NCBI RefSeq assembly: GCF_910594005.1
Contig: NC_057823.1
Location: 58,836,015 to 58,900,014 of the forward strand
Source: Cervus elaphus
Lineage: Eukaryota; Chordata; Mammalia; Artiodactyla; Cervidae
Direction of reading: 5' to 3'
DNA: 64,000 nt
Shown: in pieces, positions 43,755 to 53,540 of the stretch
Position numbering within the stretch: the first letter of the stretch is position 1
Layout of the letters: every line of letters starts with the position of its first letter
Notes under the pieces: model-generated
The model's input: only the letters and a program-made list of their open reading frames with translations
Told to the model about the DNA's origin: nothing
Databases searched by the model: none
Translations under genes and position numbers: made by a program

Positions 43755-44590
43755 TTCTGTATTAGTTTCTTGTTGCTTATGTAATAAATTATCATGAATT
43801 TATAGCAGCTGAAAGCAACACAAATCATCTTACAGTCCTGGAGATCCAAAGTCCTAAAATCAAGGTGTCAGCAGGCTGCATTTCTTCTGGAGGATTTAGG
43901 GGAGAATCCATTTCCTTGTCTTTTCCGGTGTCTAGAGGCTGCTCACATTTCTTGACTCCTGGCCCTTTCATCTGCTAAGCCAGCAGCATAGCATCTTTGT
44001 AACCAAAATTGGGGTCCAGCTGCTCCCCACTCAAAAGCCAGTAAAGAGGCAAGTTTGGTCATTATGTAGTTAACGTCTTCCACCTGACCGGGGTTTCAGT
44101 ATCTGCAAGACAGCTCACAGGATACGGCCCAGAATGTTATCTATAGCCCTTGAGAAGGAAATAAATGTCCTTAACTGTGCTTAATGACTCAACCGTTATT
44201 ATTTAGTCTTGTTGGACTGTTTACCTTTGTTTAGGCGTTTTCTCACTTCTCTAATTAAACTTGCTCTTTGGCTAAAGTTTCTCCACAGACAAAAGGCAGA
44301 TGGAGGACATGGGGGACAAGGACCATAGGGTCCTGCTCCTTTTCATCTTTACCTCTCTCTCTGTAACTTCTGCTTTCATTGTCACATCTCCTTCTCTGGC
44401 TTCTGTCCCTTCTGCCTCCTTCTTATATGAAAGACCTCTTGTGATTACATCGTACCCACTGAATAATCCATGATAGTCTCTCTATCTCCAAGTCCTTACC
44501 CTAATCACATCTGCAGAGTTCCTTTGGTCATGTAAGGTGAATAGTCACAGGTTCCTGGGGTTAGGACATAGGCATCTTTTGGAAAGCTAT
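43755..44590 (-). mobile_element. MLT1-type LTR (MaLR), interrupted
   Basis: Antisense MLT1 phrases on both sides of an insertion: TTCTGTATTAGTTTCTTGTTGC, ACAGTCCTGGAGATCCAAAGTCC, AAATCAAGGTGTCAGCAGG, then CTTCTTATATGAAAGACC and CTCTATCTCCAAGTCC..TAATCACATCTGCA, GGGGTTAGGACATAGGCAT. Interrupted by the LTR at 43998-44345. Confidence 0.7.
43998..44345 (+). mobile_element. Solo LTR of an endogenous retrovirus-like element
   Basis: Starts TGTAACC and ends TTTTCA (TG...CA), flanked by the 4-bp duplication tctt (43994-43997 and 44346-44349). Contains an AATAAA near 44159 and ends GGACCATAGGGTCCTGCTCC. No internal retroviral region on either side, so it is a solo LTR. Orientation assigned from the poly(A) signal. 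Confidence 0.6.
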
Positions 44591-44734
44591 TATTCTCACC
44601 TCTGTGTATTCTAAAAAAGTTTGGTGGTAGTACATTTGGGACTTGCCGCACTAAACAGAGTTAAACAGAATTTCTCTGCACTTAAAAAATGGTAACCAAA
44701 GCTTCCATTTGTTGCGACTTTAGTATCTATGAAG

Positions 44735-44905
44735 CACTTTGCTAAATTTTATGTTAATTATCTCATTTCATTCTCGTGACAATACAAAAAGGAGTTCTGT
44801 TCCCATTTATCAAATAAACTGAAGTTCAAAGTTAATTCAAACTCACACTGCTAATAAGTGGACGAGCTGGGATTCAAACTCAGATCTTTGGGATGCTAGA
44901 GCAGG
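44735..44905. repeat. MIR SINE remnant
   Basis: TTAATTATCTCATTTCATTCTCGTGACAA, CCCATTTATCAAATAAACTGAAG, TAATAAGTGGACGAGCTGGGATTCAAACTCAG: MIR in the antisense form. Confidence 0.8.
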
Positions 44906-45264
44906 ATATGGCTGTTGAGCACTTGAAATGTGGTCAGAGAAACTGAGGGGCTGAATTTTAAATTTCATGTGATTTAAATTATAGAAATAGTCATGTGCGA
45001 CTAACGGTTTCCATATTCGACAGCCCAGGCTTTATTCTTTCAATACCTGATGTTTCAGTTTAGCCCATGCAGTTACTTTACTTTTGAGCATAATACTGTA
45101 TGTGACAATTTCTTGGTATCAAATGTCATTTGAAGAATGGTTGTTGAAAGCTTCTTCAGAAAATGCTCCTGTGAAGAATGTGTCTTTGTGGTGGAAGATA
45201 ATAGTAAAACAGGATTTCAGATGTCTTGGGCTGAGTCAGTGGGAATTTGTAGACCACTGAGTCC

Positions 45265-45611
45265 TGTCTTTTAAAAAAATTTTATTTATTTTTTAATTGA
45301 AGGATAATTTCCTTACAGAATTTTGTTGTTTTCTGTCAAACCTCAACATGAATCAGCCATAGGTATATATGTATTTCCCCTCCCTTTTGAACCTCCCTCC
45401 CATCTCCCTCCCCATCCCACCCCTCTAGGTTGATACAGAGCCCCTGTGAGTTTCCCGAGCCAGACAGCAAATTCCCGTTGGCTATTTATTTTACATACGG
45501 TAATGTAAGTTTCCATGTTACTCTTTCCATACATCTCACCCTCTCCTCCCCTCTCCCCCTGTCTGTAAGTCTGTTCTCTATGTCAGTTTCTCCATTGCTG
45601 ACCTGTAAATA
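45265..45611 (-). mobile_element. Ruminant L1 3' end, left half of a twin-primed insertion
   Basis: Antisense L1 3' end from a T/A-rich tail (45265-45300) through AACATGAATCAGCCATAGG and TGTAAGTCTGTTCTCTATGTC to CTGACCTGTAAATAAATTC, where orientation flips. Confidence 0.9.
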
Positions 45612-46010
45612 AATTCTGGAAGACAATATGGAGATTTCTTTAAAAACTAGGAATAAAACCACCATATGACTCAGCAATCCCGCTCCTAGGCATATACCCT
45701 GAGGAAACCAAAATTGAAAAAACACATGCATCCCATTGTTCATTGCAGTGCTATTTACATTAGCTAGAACATGGAAGCAACCCAGATGTCCACTGACAGA
45801 TGAGTGGATAAAGATGTTGTGGTCCATATACACAATGGAATATTACTCAGCCATAAAACGGAATGCATTTGAGTCAGTTCTAATGAGGTGGATGAACCTA
45901 GAACCTATTATACAGACTGAAATAAGTCAGAGAAAGATAAATATTGTATTCTAAGCATATATATGGAATCTAGAGAAATGGTTACTGTTTTTGATAGAAC
46001 TACCTGGGGA
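45612..46010 (+). mobile_element. Inverted 5' half of the same L1 (ORF2 end)
   Basis: Sense L1 ORF2 3' part: AATATGGAGATTTCTTTAAAAACT, GCATATACCCTGAGG, GTGGTCCATATACACAATGG and a frame with TMEYYSAIKRN (about 45826-45858). Ends GGAATCTAGAGAAATGGTTACTG, where the antisense half takes up the element. Confidence 0.9.
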
Positions 46011-46198
46011 ACTGGTTAGCTGACAGTTTCCCCTAAAGATCGATGTCCTAGTGGAAGAACTCTTCAGTCATTCAACAAGAAGCTGTGAAGATAGCCTAGA
46101 AATTGTGGGAGAATCAAAGAAATAGGAAGGTCCTGTCCAAGCTTTGAAACAACTCTGGGGAAACAGCATGCACTTCGGTGAAAAGACCATCTGTAATG

Positions 46199-46324
46199 TT
46201 AGCGTGCTTAATGTTTAGTCGCTCAGTCGTGTCTGACTCCTCGAGACCCCATGGACTGTAGCCCACCAGGCTCCTCTGTCCATGGAGTTTTCCAGGCAAG
46301 AGTGCTGGAGTGGGTTGCCATTTC
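46199..46324 (-). repeat. Bov-tA SINE, 5' truncated
   Basis: Antisense, from TTTAGTCGCTCAGTCGTGTCTGAC to GGAGTGGGTTGCCATTTC; the tRNA head is missing. The 8-bp duplication ctgtaatg at 46191-46198 and 46325-46332. Confidence 0.9.
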
Positions 46325-46478
46325 CTGTAATGCTACATAAGACTGTATCATCGGAAATGCTGTAAAGAAAGAACCGAGTTAATGTTACGGCCAGTGATGT
46401 TTGTATTTATTTAGCTGTGGAAACATCTTTTCAGGTGAGATCATAGGCAGAAGCTCTAACTGTGACAACGGGAGAGCT

Positions 46479-46605
46479 GCCCTGGGACTCCTTGGTGGCC
46501 CAGGGTTAGAACTCTGTACTCTCACTGCTGAGGTCCTGGGTTCAATTCCTGGTCAGGGAACTAAGATCCCACACGCCAGGCCACGTGACAGAAAAAAAGC
46601 AAAAA
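46479..46605 (+). repeat. CHR-type tRNA SINE
   Basis: GGGACTCCTTGGTGGCCCAGGG, box-B-like GGTCCTGGGTTCAATTCCTGG, AACTAAGATCCCACACGCC and an A-rich tail. Confidence 0.88.
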
Positions 46606-46712
46606 ACGCTGTCCTATGTGAAGCAAGTGTTGGGTGGAATCGTGGTCCTGTTTTCTGCGGCCCTCTCCTCATTTACGGCTGTGGCCCTTGGGGTGCCTCC
46701 CTGAAACTCCAG

Positions 46713-46918
46713 GGCAGTGGTCCCCAGGCTTTTTGGCACCAGGGACTGATTTTGTGAAAGACAGTTTTTCCATGGACCGAGCGTGGGTGGGGGATGGTTT
46801 TGGGATGATTCAAGCCCATTATGTTTATTGTTCACTTTATTTCTTATTCACTGCTGCTGCTGATCTGATAAGAGGTCCTCTGCCTGGAAGTTGGGGATCC
46901 TGCTCTAGGAGATGTAAG
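46713..46918 (+). repeat. hAT-type DNA transposon fossil
   Basis: GCAGTGGTCCCCAGGCTTTTTGGCACCAGGGACTG, TTTTTCCATGGACCG, GATGATTCAAGCCCATTATG, GCTGCTGATCTGATAAGAGG, ending GTTGGGGATCCTGCTC. The two ends are inverted copies (ccccaggc.. / ..ggggatcc). Confidence 0.75.
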
Positions 46919-46919
46919 T

Positions 46920-47740
46920 CACTGACAGACTCTAGAAAAGAGTTTAAAAGCTCAGATGCAGGAGTGTTTCTGGATTTCTGAGGGAATGCTGCATAGAAAG
47001 GTGAACTATGATACTTCCCAGGTGTCTCTATATACATATTTTCAAATACATTTTCTACACACACACAGACACACACACATATTTTGGTGGGAAAGAAAGG
47101 CCTTTGTTACTCTTAAACAGAAATGTGATATAATTATATGCTTCTGTCCTCTGGTACACACATATATAATTTTGAAAGGATCCTGCTAGATGCTATTGCT
47201 AATTTGCCTTTTCTTTTTATATCATCTCATATGCAGCTGCCTGTTATTACCTGATCTGCATCTTTAAAATGGTAGTTGAACATTCTCTTTTGTGTTTGTG
47301 CAGGGCAGAGTACAAGTGGGGGAAGAGGGGCATCCTTAGGATCTCATGTCGCTGATACAAGTCAAGTCCTTCCCAACATCCTTGGGTAGATTCTTTACCC
47401 AGAACCAGCCTTCCCCCCCCCCCCACCCCAGAAAGAGCTATCCTTGTGCATAAATGTCAGATGACACTGGAGATCAGCATGCTACGCTGTGTGTGCTATG
47501 CTCAGTTGCTTCGTCGAGTCTGGCTCTCTGCAACTCTATGGACTGGAGAGATCAGTGAATTGGCTGTAAATCTTGCTACCGAAGTGTGTATTTCCTGTGT
47601 TGTATGGGTACAGGGGTCGCCTGGATAACTGAATCAGCTTGAATCTTTGAGTTCTTTATAGCATCTGTTTCAAGGTCTCATCTCACCCAATCTTTTTTTT
47701 CCCCCCTGCAGTAGTTTATTTTTTTTAATTTGTTTTTTCT
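46920..47740. other. Intergenic, unassigned
   Basis: Holds a CA-rich stretch (47056-47080) and a C homopolymer at 47412-47425. About 47490-47540 resembles a decayed BovA piece (GCTCAGTTGCTTCGTCGAGTCTGGCTC). No gene. Confidence 0.5.
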
Positions 47741-47741
47741 T

Positions 47742-48545
47742 TTTAAAAGTTATTTTTAATTGGAGGATAATTGTTTTATAGAATCGTGTTGGCTTCTGCC
47801 ATGTATCAACATGAATTAGCCATAGGTATACTTATGTCCCCTCCCTCTTGAAGCTCCCTCTCACCCCATCCCACCCCTCTAGATTGTCACAGAGCACTGG
47901 TTTGAACTCCCCGAGTCAGGCAGTAAATTTCCGCTGGCTATCTGTTTTACATACGGTAACATACATGTTTCCGTGCTGTGCTCTCAGTTCATCCCACTCT
48001 GTCCTTCCCGCCTTGTGTCCACAAGTCTGTTCTCTATGTCTGCGTCTCCAATGCTGCCCTGCAAACAGGTTCATCAGTCCCATCTTTCTAGATTCTATGT
48101 GTATGTGTTAATACATAATTGTCTTTCTGACTTTACTCTGTATAAAAGGCTCCAGGTTTATCCAGCTTATTAGAACCGAGTCAAATGCACTCGTTTTTAT
48201 GGTAGAGTAATATTCCATTGTGTATATGTACCACAGTTTCTTTATCCATTCATCTGTCAATGGACAGCTAGGTTGCTTCCATGTCCTTGCTATTGTAAAT
48301 AGTGCTGTGATGAACTTTGGGGTCCATGTGTCTTTTTCACTTATGGTTTCCTCAGGGTATATGCCGGGTAGTAGGATTGTTGGGTCATACGGTAATTTTA
48401 TTCCTAGTTTTTTAAGGAATCTCTATACTGTTCTCCATATCAATTTGCATTCCCACCCACAGTACAAGAGGCTTCCCTTTTCTCCACACCCTCTCCAGCA
48501 TTTATCGTTTGTATATTTTTTGATGGTGGTCATTCTGACCAGCAT
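47742..48545 (-). mobile_element. Ruminant L1 3' end, long fragment
   Basis: Antisense from TTTTAATTGGAGGATAATTG through ATGGTAGAGTAATATTCCATTGTG, TTTCTTTATCCATTCATCTGTC and GTATATGCCGGGTAGTAGGATTG to CTCCAGCATTTATCG and GATGGTGGTCATTCTGACCAG. Confidence 0.93.
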
Positions 48546-48569
48546 AAGCATTCAATTTCAAGAAGTAAG

Positions 48570-48665
48570 GGATTCAAAAATTATGTGGCTAGTGAGTGAT
48601 AGGCCTGAAATTGAACCCAGGTAGTCTGACTTTAGCATTTGTGCTCCAGTGCATTAACTTGTCTC
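48570..48665. repeat. MIR SINE remnant
   Basis: GTGGCTAGTGAGTGATAGGCCTGAAATTGAACCCAGG..CTGACTTTAGC: antisense MIR end, beginning right where the L1 stops, which suggests the L1 landed in it. Confidence 0.6.
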
Positions 48666-48669
48666 CAAA

Positions 48670-49520
48670 ATAGGCTTTCTTTCTGATAACTGTAATAGTA
48701 GGTAATGAGTTGTCAACGTGAATGGAGCAAATGTTAATAAGCGCCATCTCTCTTTCTCATATGAGGTGGTTATTTCTCCCTTTATATGGACCAGAACCTA
48801 GATATTTCCTCATTGGGATCCCCTCTCAACAGCAGCCTGCTTCATGTGAAAGTAACTCAGGGGGTTGGTGAACACCTTTCCATAGATGTCTTTATCCAGA
48901 TTTACAAATAAATGATATATGTATTTGTGATTTCAAACGGGATCCTACTAGATTCCATCATACATGAATCCAGTCTTTCTTTCTCTGTGCTATGTCAATA
49001 CCATTGCTTAAAAGACTTTTTTGCCAGAAGTGTGTGTGTGAAGGTGACCATGGAGAAGATGAGGCTGAACTCTGTTCAAGGTACAATTAATTAATATTAT
49101 AAAATACCTAATAATAACTTGGCTTTAGCATTAATACTTGATCTATTTCTTGGTATCAGACAAGTTCTTAGTTTTCTTGTCTTTGATAAACACACAGTTG
49201 ATTGTCATAAAGCTTCTACTGAGGCCAAATAGTTTTCATCTTTATTTCATTTTGGCATACTTAATTATGGCTATTGCTGTATCAGTGGTGTTATATTTGG
49301 GACTTATGCTTCTGGCCACCTCCTGCAATTTAATTTTTCATTTTCCCATTTGTTTTTAATACATTCATGTAATCACTCAATTCCACAACTCTACCAAGCC
49401 TGCTGCCTAACCTGAACTACTGATGGGCAGACACTGCCCTCTGTGGACAGCTCAAAACACTGTCAGTTGATGAAGAAAGGAGTGCATTTATTTGTTCTTA
49501 AGGTAGTTGTTTTTTTGCCC
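48670..49520. other. Intergenic, unassigned
   Basis: AT-rich. No gene or named repeat. Confidence 0.45.
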
Positions 49521-49524
49521 CTGT

Positions 49525-49925
49525 TTATAGCAACAGGGATGGACCTAGAGATTATCATACTCAGTGAAGTCAGACAAAGACATATACCATATGATATCAC
49601 TTAAATGTGGAATTTTTAAAAAATGATATAAATGAACTTATTTACAAAACAGAAATAGACTCAAGACATAGAAAACAAACTTAGGGCTGCCAAAGGGGAA
49701 AGGGAGGGGGAATAAACTAGGAGTTAAGGATTAGTAGATACACCAGCAAGGACCTACTGTATAGCACAGGGAGCTATACTCACCATTTTGTAATAACCTA
49801 TAAGAGAAAAGAATCTGAAAAAGATTTATATATGTATATAATATGTATACATAAAACAATCACTTTATACACCTGAAACTAACACAACATTGTGAATCAA
49901 CTGTGCTTCAATAAAAAAAATAAAA
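49525..49925 (+). mobile_element. Ruminant L1 3' end, sense
   Basis: GCAACAGGGATGGACCTAGAGATTATCATACTCAGTG, TATAGCACAGGGAGCTATACTC, TTTTGTAATAACCTATAAGAG, ending CTTCAATAAAAAAAATAAAA. Confidence 0.93.
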
Positions 49926-50109
49926 GTAGTTTGTAGGCATCAGTGACTAACATACAAAATAAAAGTTGAATGAAGTTTAGGGACTGTTGAATGGGACATG
50001 GATGAAAATTACCTTAGCATAAGCATATTTGAGTGTACACAAGGAAAACGAACAAAGAAATAAAAAACGGTTACAGATGCCCATGAAAGGAGGTATACAG
50101 TCTTCTAAA

Positions 50110-50275
50110 TTGTGGCTTGAGGTCCAGCTGCTTGGGTACTGCTTTTGAACCCATTAGAAATGCAGAATCCCAGGTCCCACCCCAAACTCTTGTATCGGAG
50201 TCTGCATTTAACAGAGACTTGGGATGACTCATCCACATGGTGAAGTGTGAGAACCTCTGGTGTACAGTGTAGCAG
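50110..50275. repeat. MER3/MER58-like hAT-Charlie fossil
   Basis: ATTAGAAATGCAGAATCCCAGGTCCCACCCCA, GAGTCTGCATTTAACAGAGAC and GTGTGAGAACCTCTGGTG in order. Confidence 0.6.
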
Positions 50276-50294
50276 ATGTTTGGCCTGTGGATTT

Positions 50295-50440
50295 GAGATG
50301 TAGGTAGAATTGAGTTGGATTCCCAGCTCTGCCACTTATTACCTGTGTGAACTTAAGCAGGTGACATTTCTGTGCCTCAGTTTCCTTATCTATAAATGGG
50401 AATATAACCAGTACATCCCTCACAGGGTTATTGTCAGGCA
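50295..50440 (+). repeat. MIR SINE
   Basis: GAGTTGGATTCCCAGCTCTGCCACTTATTACCTGTGTGAACTTAAGC, TGCCTCAGTTTCCTTATCTATAAATGGGAATA: well-preserved MIR core. Confidence 0.9.
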
Positions 50441-50804
50441 CCAAGTCACCAGCAACATCACCACCATCATCACTAAGGAATAATGAGGGCCCACCCTACC
50501 CCAGGTGCTGTTACTAACACTTGTTACTAATTTGTGAATGGGATGGGGGGAGGCTGCTTGCCTGGCAAAGTGTAAGTCTCATCAAATCTTAAAACCTGAT
50601 GGGTTGTGATTGTTATGATCACTCTAAAGCATTGTCTTTAGCAAGTGGCATAGAATGGCATTCCTCAGCTGAAGAACTGAAGGTTGTGGATTTGGGGAGT
50701 GGAGGTGGGTGCTGGGCCTGCTAGGGCATTCAGGACCAAACTCTGAATATCTGACCCCAGCTTTTCATTAGTGATGTAAAAAGGATTATTTAGGGTAAAT
50801 CCAG

Positions 50805-51213
50805 TTTGTTTAGTCACTAAGTCATGTCCAACTCTTTGCAACCCATGGACTGCAGCATGCCAGGCTCCCCTTCATACACTATCTCTTAGAGTTTGCTGAA
50901 GCTTATGTCCATCGAGTCGGTGATGCCATCCAACCACCTCATCGTCTGTCATCCCCTTCTCCTCCTGCCTTCAATCTTTCCAAGCATTAGGGTCTTTTCC
51001 AGTGAGTTGGCTCTTTGCATCAGGTGGCTGAAGCATTGGAATTTCAGCTTCAGCATCAGTCCCTCCAATGAATATTCTGGACTGATTTCCTTTAGGATTG
51101 ACTGGTTTGATCTCCTTGCAGTCCAAGGGACTCTCAAGAGTCTTCTCTAACTCCACAGTTCAAAAGCATCAGTTCATTGGTGCTCTGCCTTCTTTATGGT
51201 TCAACTCTCACAT
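50805..51213 (-). mobile_element. BovB LINE 3' end
   Basis: Antisense: TTTAGTCACTAAGTCATGTCC, GTGATGCCATCCAACCACCTC, CCTTCTCCTCCTGCCTTCAATC, GTGAGTTGGCTCTTTGCATCAGGTGG, GGATTGACTGGTTTGATCTCC. Confidence 0.93.
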
Positions 51214-51755
51214 TCTTAATGACTCAGTTTTCTGAGTATTTGCTTAATCTAGGAAGCAGCAGGAGAACCGGTGTTTAAAACAGTGGTTCTCAGACTTTTT
51301 GGTCTGAGAGGACCTCTTTATCCTTTAAAAATTATTGAGAACGCCATAGAGCTTTTTGTTTATGTGATTATATCTATTGATATTGACCTTATTAGAAACT
51401 AAAGCTGAAAAAATTTTATTTTTTTTTTTGAGAAAATTAAAAAAATTTTTTTGAGGGGACTTTATTGGTGGTCCACAGGGGCACAGTTTTGATACCTGGG
51501 CAGAGCAAAAAAAAATTTGTCTTTTTTTTATGATTTATTTTTCTGTTTTATTATTATTGCACATTTCAGTGCTCTCTCTGATTCATCCATTTCTGTTTCT
51601 TGTAAACTGCATAGTTAGGGAAATTCCTACCTAAACTTCTTGATTTTGATAGCATTCCATGTAAGAAAATTTTAAAACATCAATTCATTTCAAAGAAACT
51701 GTAATCAACCTGGTACATGTTAACATTAAGCAAAAGTTTTTTTTTTTTTTTTTTT

Positions 51756-51864
51756 CACGTCAGACAGGTAATGTGCCGATGTCGTAACAAGGTTTGTGAG
51801 GGAGGCACATGTCACGCAGCAGTGTGAACACCCAATCATCATGCTCATGAACTACAAAAGGATC
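51756..51864 (-). pseudogene. SNORD13: SNORD13 (U13 snoRNA) retrocopy
   Basis: Read on the - strand it starts GATCCTTTTGTAGTTCATGA and continues with box C (ATGATGAT), GGGTGTTCA, a diverged middle, AACCTTGTTACGACATCGG and box D in GTCTGACG. This is U13 from end to end (about 109 nt against about 105 in human, from memory). U13 is a C/D snoRNA that pairs with 18S rRNA and directs its acetylation. A 19-nt A-tail follows (T run 51737-51755 on +) and aagcaaaagtttt is duplicated at 51728-51740 and 51865-51877. These are marks of L1-mediated insertion, so it is a retropseudogene without its own promoter. Confidence 0.92.
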
Positions 51865-51917
51865 AAGCAAAAGTTTTATAAGAAATAAATATATTTTCTA
51901 AAAACAAAAAAATATAG

Positions 51918-52038
51918 TTCCTTGATGGCCTGCCTGTTAGGATTCTGGGCTTTCACTGCTGGAGCCTGGGTTCAGTCCCTGCTTGGGGAACTGAGATCCT
52001 GTAAGTGGTGTGGCATGGCCACAATAAAAAAGGAAAAA
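51918..52038 (+). repeat. CHR-type tRNA SINE
   Basis: GTTCCTTGATGGCCTGCCTGTTAGG, GCCTGGGTTCAGTCCCTG, GGAACTGAGATCCTGTAAG, then an A-rich tail. Confidence 0.85.
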
Positions 52039-52300
52039 TTAGTAAGAAGAGTGGTGTTTTTCCACATTTTTGCAAATCTCCTTAAGGCCTGGCTTAATAG
52101 AATGAAACTGTATTCTCCTGTCTGCTTTTGCATTCGGTCTGTGGAAGTATCACTCATCTTGTGGCCTCTAGAAAATTCCACTGTATACTCAGGAGCGAAT
52201 GAGAGTCAAAAAGGCACATAATATTTTAGTATTACTAAAAATTAGTTTTGATCTTGTAGATCCCCTGATAGGGTCTCAGGGAATCCTAGGAAACTGGAAA

Positions 52301-52772
52301 TTTAAGAGATGAAAGTACACTCATTACAAGCAAATACCTGTAGTTGATGTATTTATTCTTCTATGTTAATTAGGTGCTTTATAGAGCACAGCTCTGCTGG
52401 GACCCCATGATAAACTTGAAATGCATTAAACAGAATTTCTGCAAGATTTATAATTCTCCATTTTTGCTAATTCGGATTGGTCTTACACACCTGTGGGTTT
52501 TGTCATATTTCCACAGGAGTTTTTGATTAGGGGCACTTGGCAATTACCCCTAGACTTCCAGTTCAGCTGCAGAAAAATATTTGTTTTAACATTCTGTATT
52601 CTTTGGCTGTTGCTGCTGCAAGTTGGAAACTGGTGATTAACTTACAGGGTGTGAACAAAGCATTGCTCTCTTGTCACATTTTATCTTTAGAGAGAAGAGA
52701 ATAGTGGTAAAAATAGGGCAGAAATCTCTTTAGTTGAATATATGACTTTCAAAATAGAGCTGTTTGTTAAGT
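52301..52772. other. Intergenic, unassigned
   Basis: No gene or repeat family recognised. Confidence 0.45.
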
Positions 52773-52784
52773 ACATCAGGTTGG

Positions 52785-52988
52785 TTTGCTGTATGTGCTT
52801 AGTAGCTCAGTCGTGTCTGACTCTTTGTGACCCCATGGACTGTAGCCCGCCAGGCTCCTCTGTCCACGGGGATTCTCCAGGCAAGAATACTGGAGTGGGT
52901 TGCCATGCCCTCCTCCAGGGGATCTTTCCAACCCAGGTCTCCTGCTTTGCAGGCAAATTCTTCACCACCTGAGCCACCAGGGAAGCCC
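52785..52988 (-). repeat. Bov-tA SINE
   Basis: Antisense, GCTTAGTAGCTCAGTCGTGTCTGAC to CACCTGAGCCACCAGGGAAGCCC. The 12-bp duplication acatcaggttgg at 52773-52784 and 52989-53000. Confidence 0.95.
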
Positions 52989-53224
52989 ACATCAGGTTGG
53001 AGCTGGTTATAAAATCTGTGTGCAGACTGGGGCTACCCTATGAGGCAGCGGCTTTGCCCGCTTGGAGTGTTGCACTTGGCAGTAGCTCAGTGACTAAGAG
53101 CCCCTGTTTTGTTTTGACCCCTGTGATGGGTACTGTGAGCACCATGTCATGACAAGAATTCACAGTCTTTGGGATGGCTAAGTTCAGTGTAGCTCACAGA
53201 AACTTCAGGATGAAATTAATTGTG

Positions 53225-53540
53225 CTTGAATCAACCAGTCCATCCTAAAGGAGATCAGTCCTGGATGTTCATTGGAAGGACAGATGCTGAAGCTGAAACT
53301 CCAATACTTTGGCCACCTCATGCGAAGAGTTGACTCATTGGAAAACACCCTGATGCTGGGAGGGATTGAGGGCAGGAGGAGAAGGGGATGACAGAGGATG
53401 AGATGGCTGGATGGCATCACCGACTCAATGGACATGAGTTTGAGTAAACTCCGGGAGTTAGTGATGGACAGGGAGGCCCAGTGTGCTGCGATTCATGGGG
53501 TTGCAGAGTCGGACACGACTGAGCGACTGAACTGAACTGA
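53225..53540 (+). mobile_element. BovB LINE 3' end
   Basis: Sense: CCTAAAGGAGATCAGTCCTGG, GAAACTCCAATACTTTGGCCACCTC, GGCATCACCGACTCAATGGACATGAGTTTGAG, ending GACACGACTGAGCGACTGAACTGAACTGAA. Confidence 0.95.

Larger units (their letters stand above)
51283..52300 (+). mobile_element. hAT-type DNA transposon fossil with two insertions
   Basis: CAGTGGTTCTCAGACTTTTTGG at the left, ATTATTGAGAACGCCATAGAGC, then beyond the insertions AGAAGAGTGGTGTTTTTCCACA, AAATTCCACTGTATACTC, and GATCCCCTGATAGGGTCTCAGG at the right. The U13 retrocopy (51756-51864) and a CHR SINE (51918-52038) interrupt it. Confidence 0.75.

Noticed and set aside
45736..45954. 72-codon frame with TMEYYSAIK
   Set aside because: C-terminal L1 ORF2 remnant in the inverted half of the twin-primed insertion.
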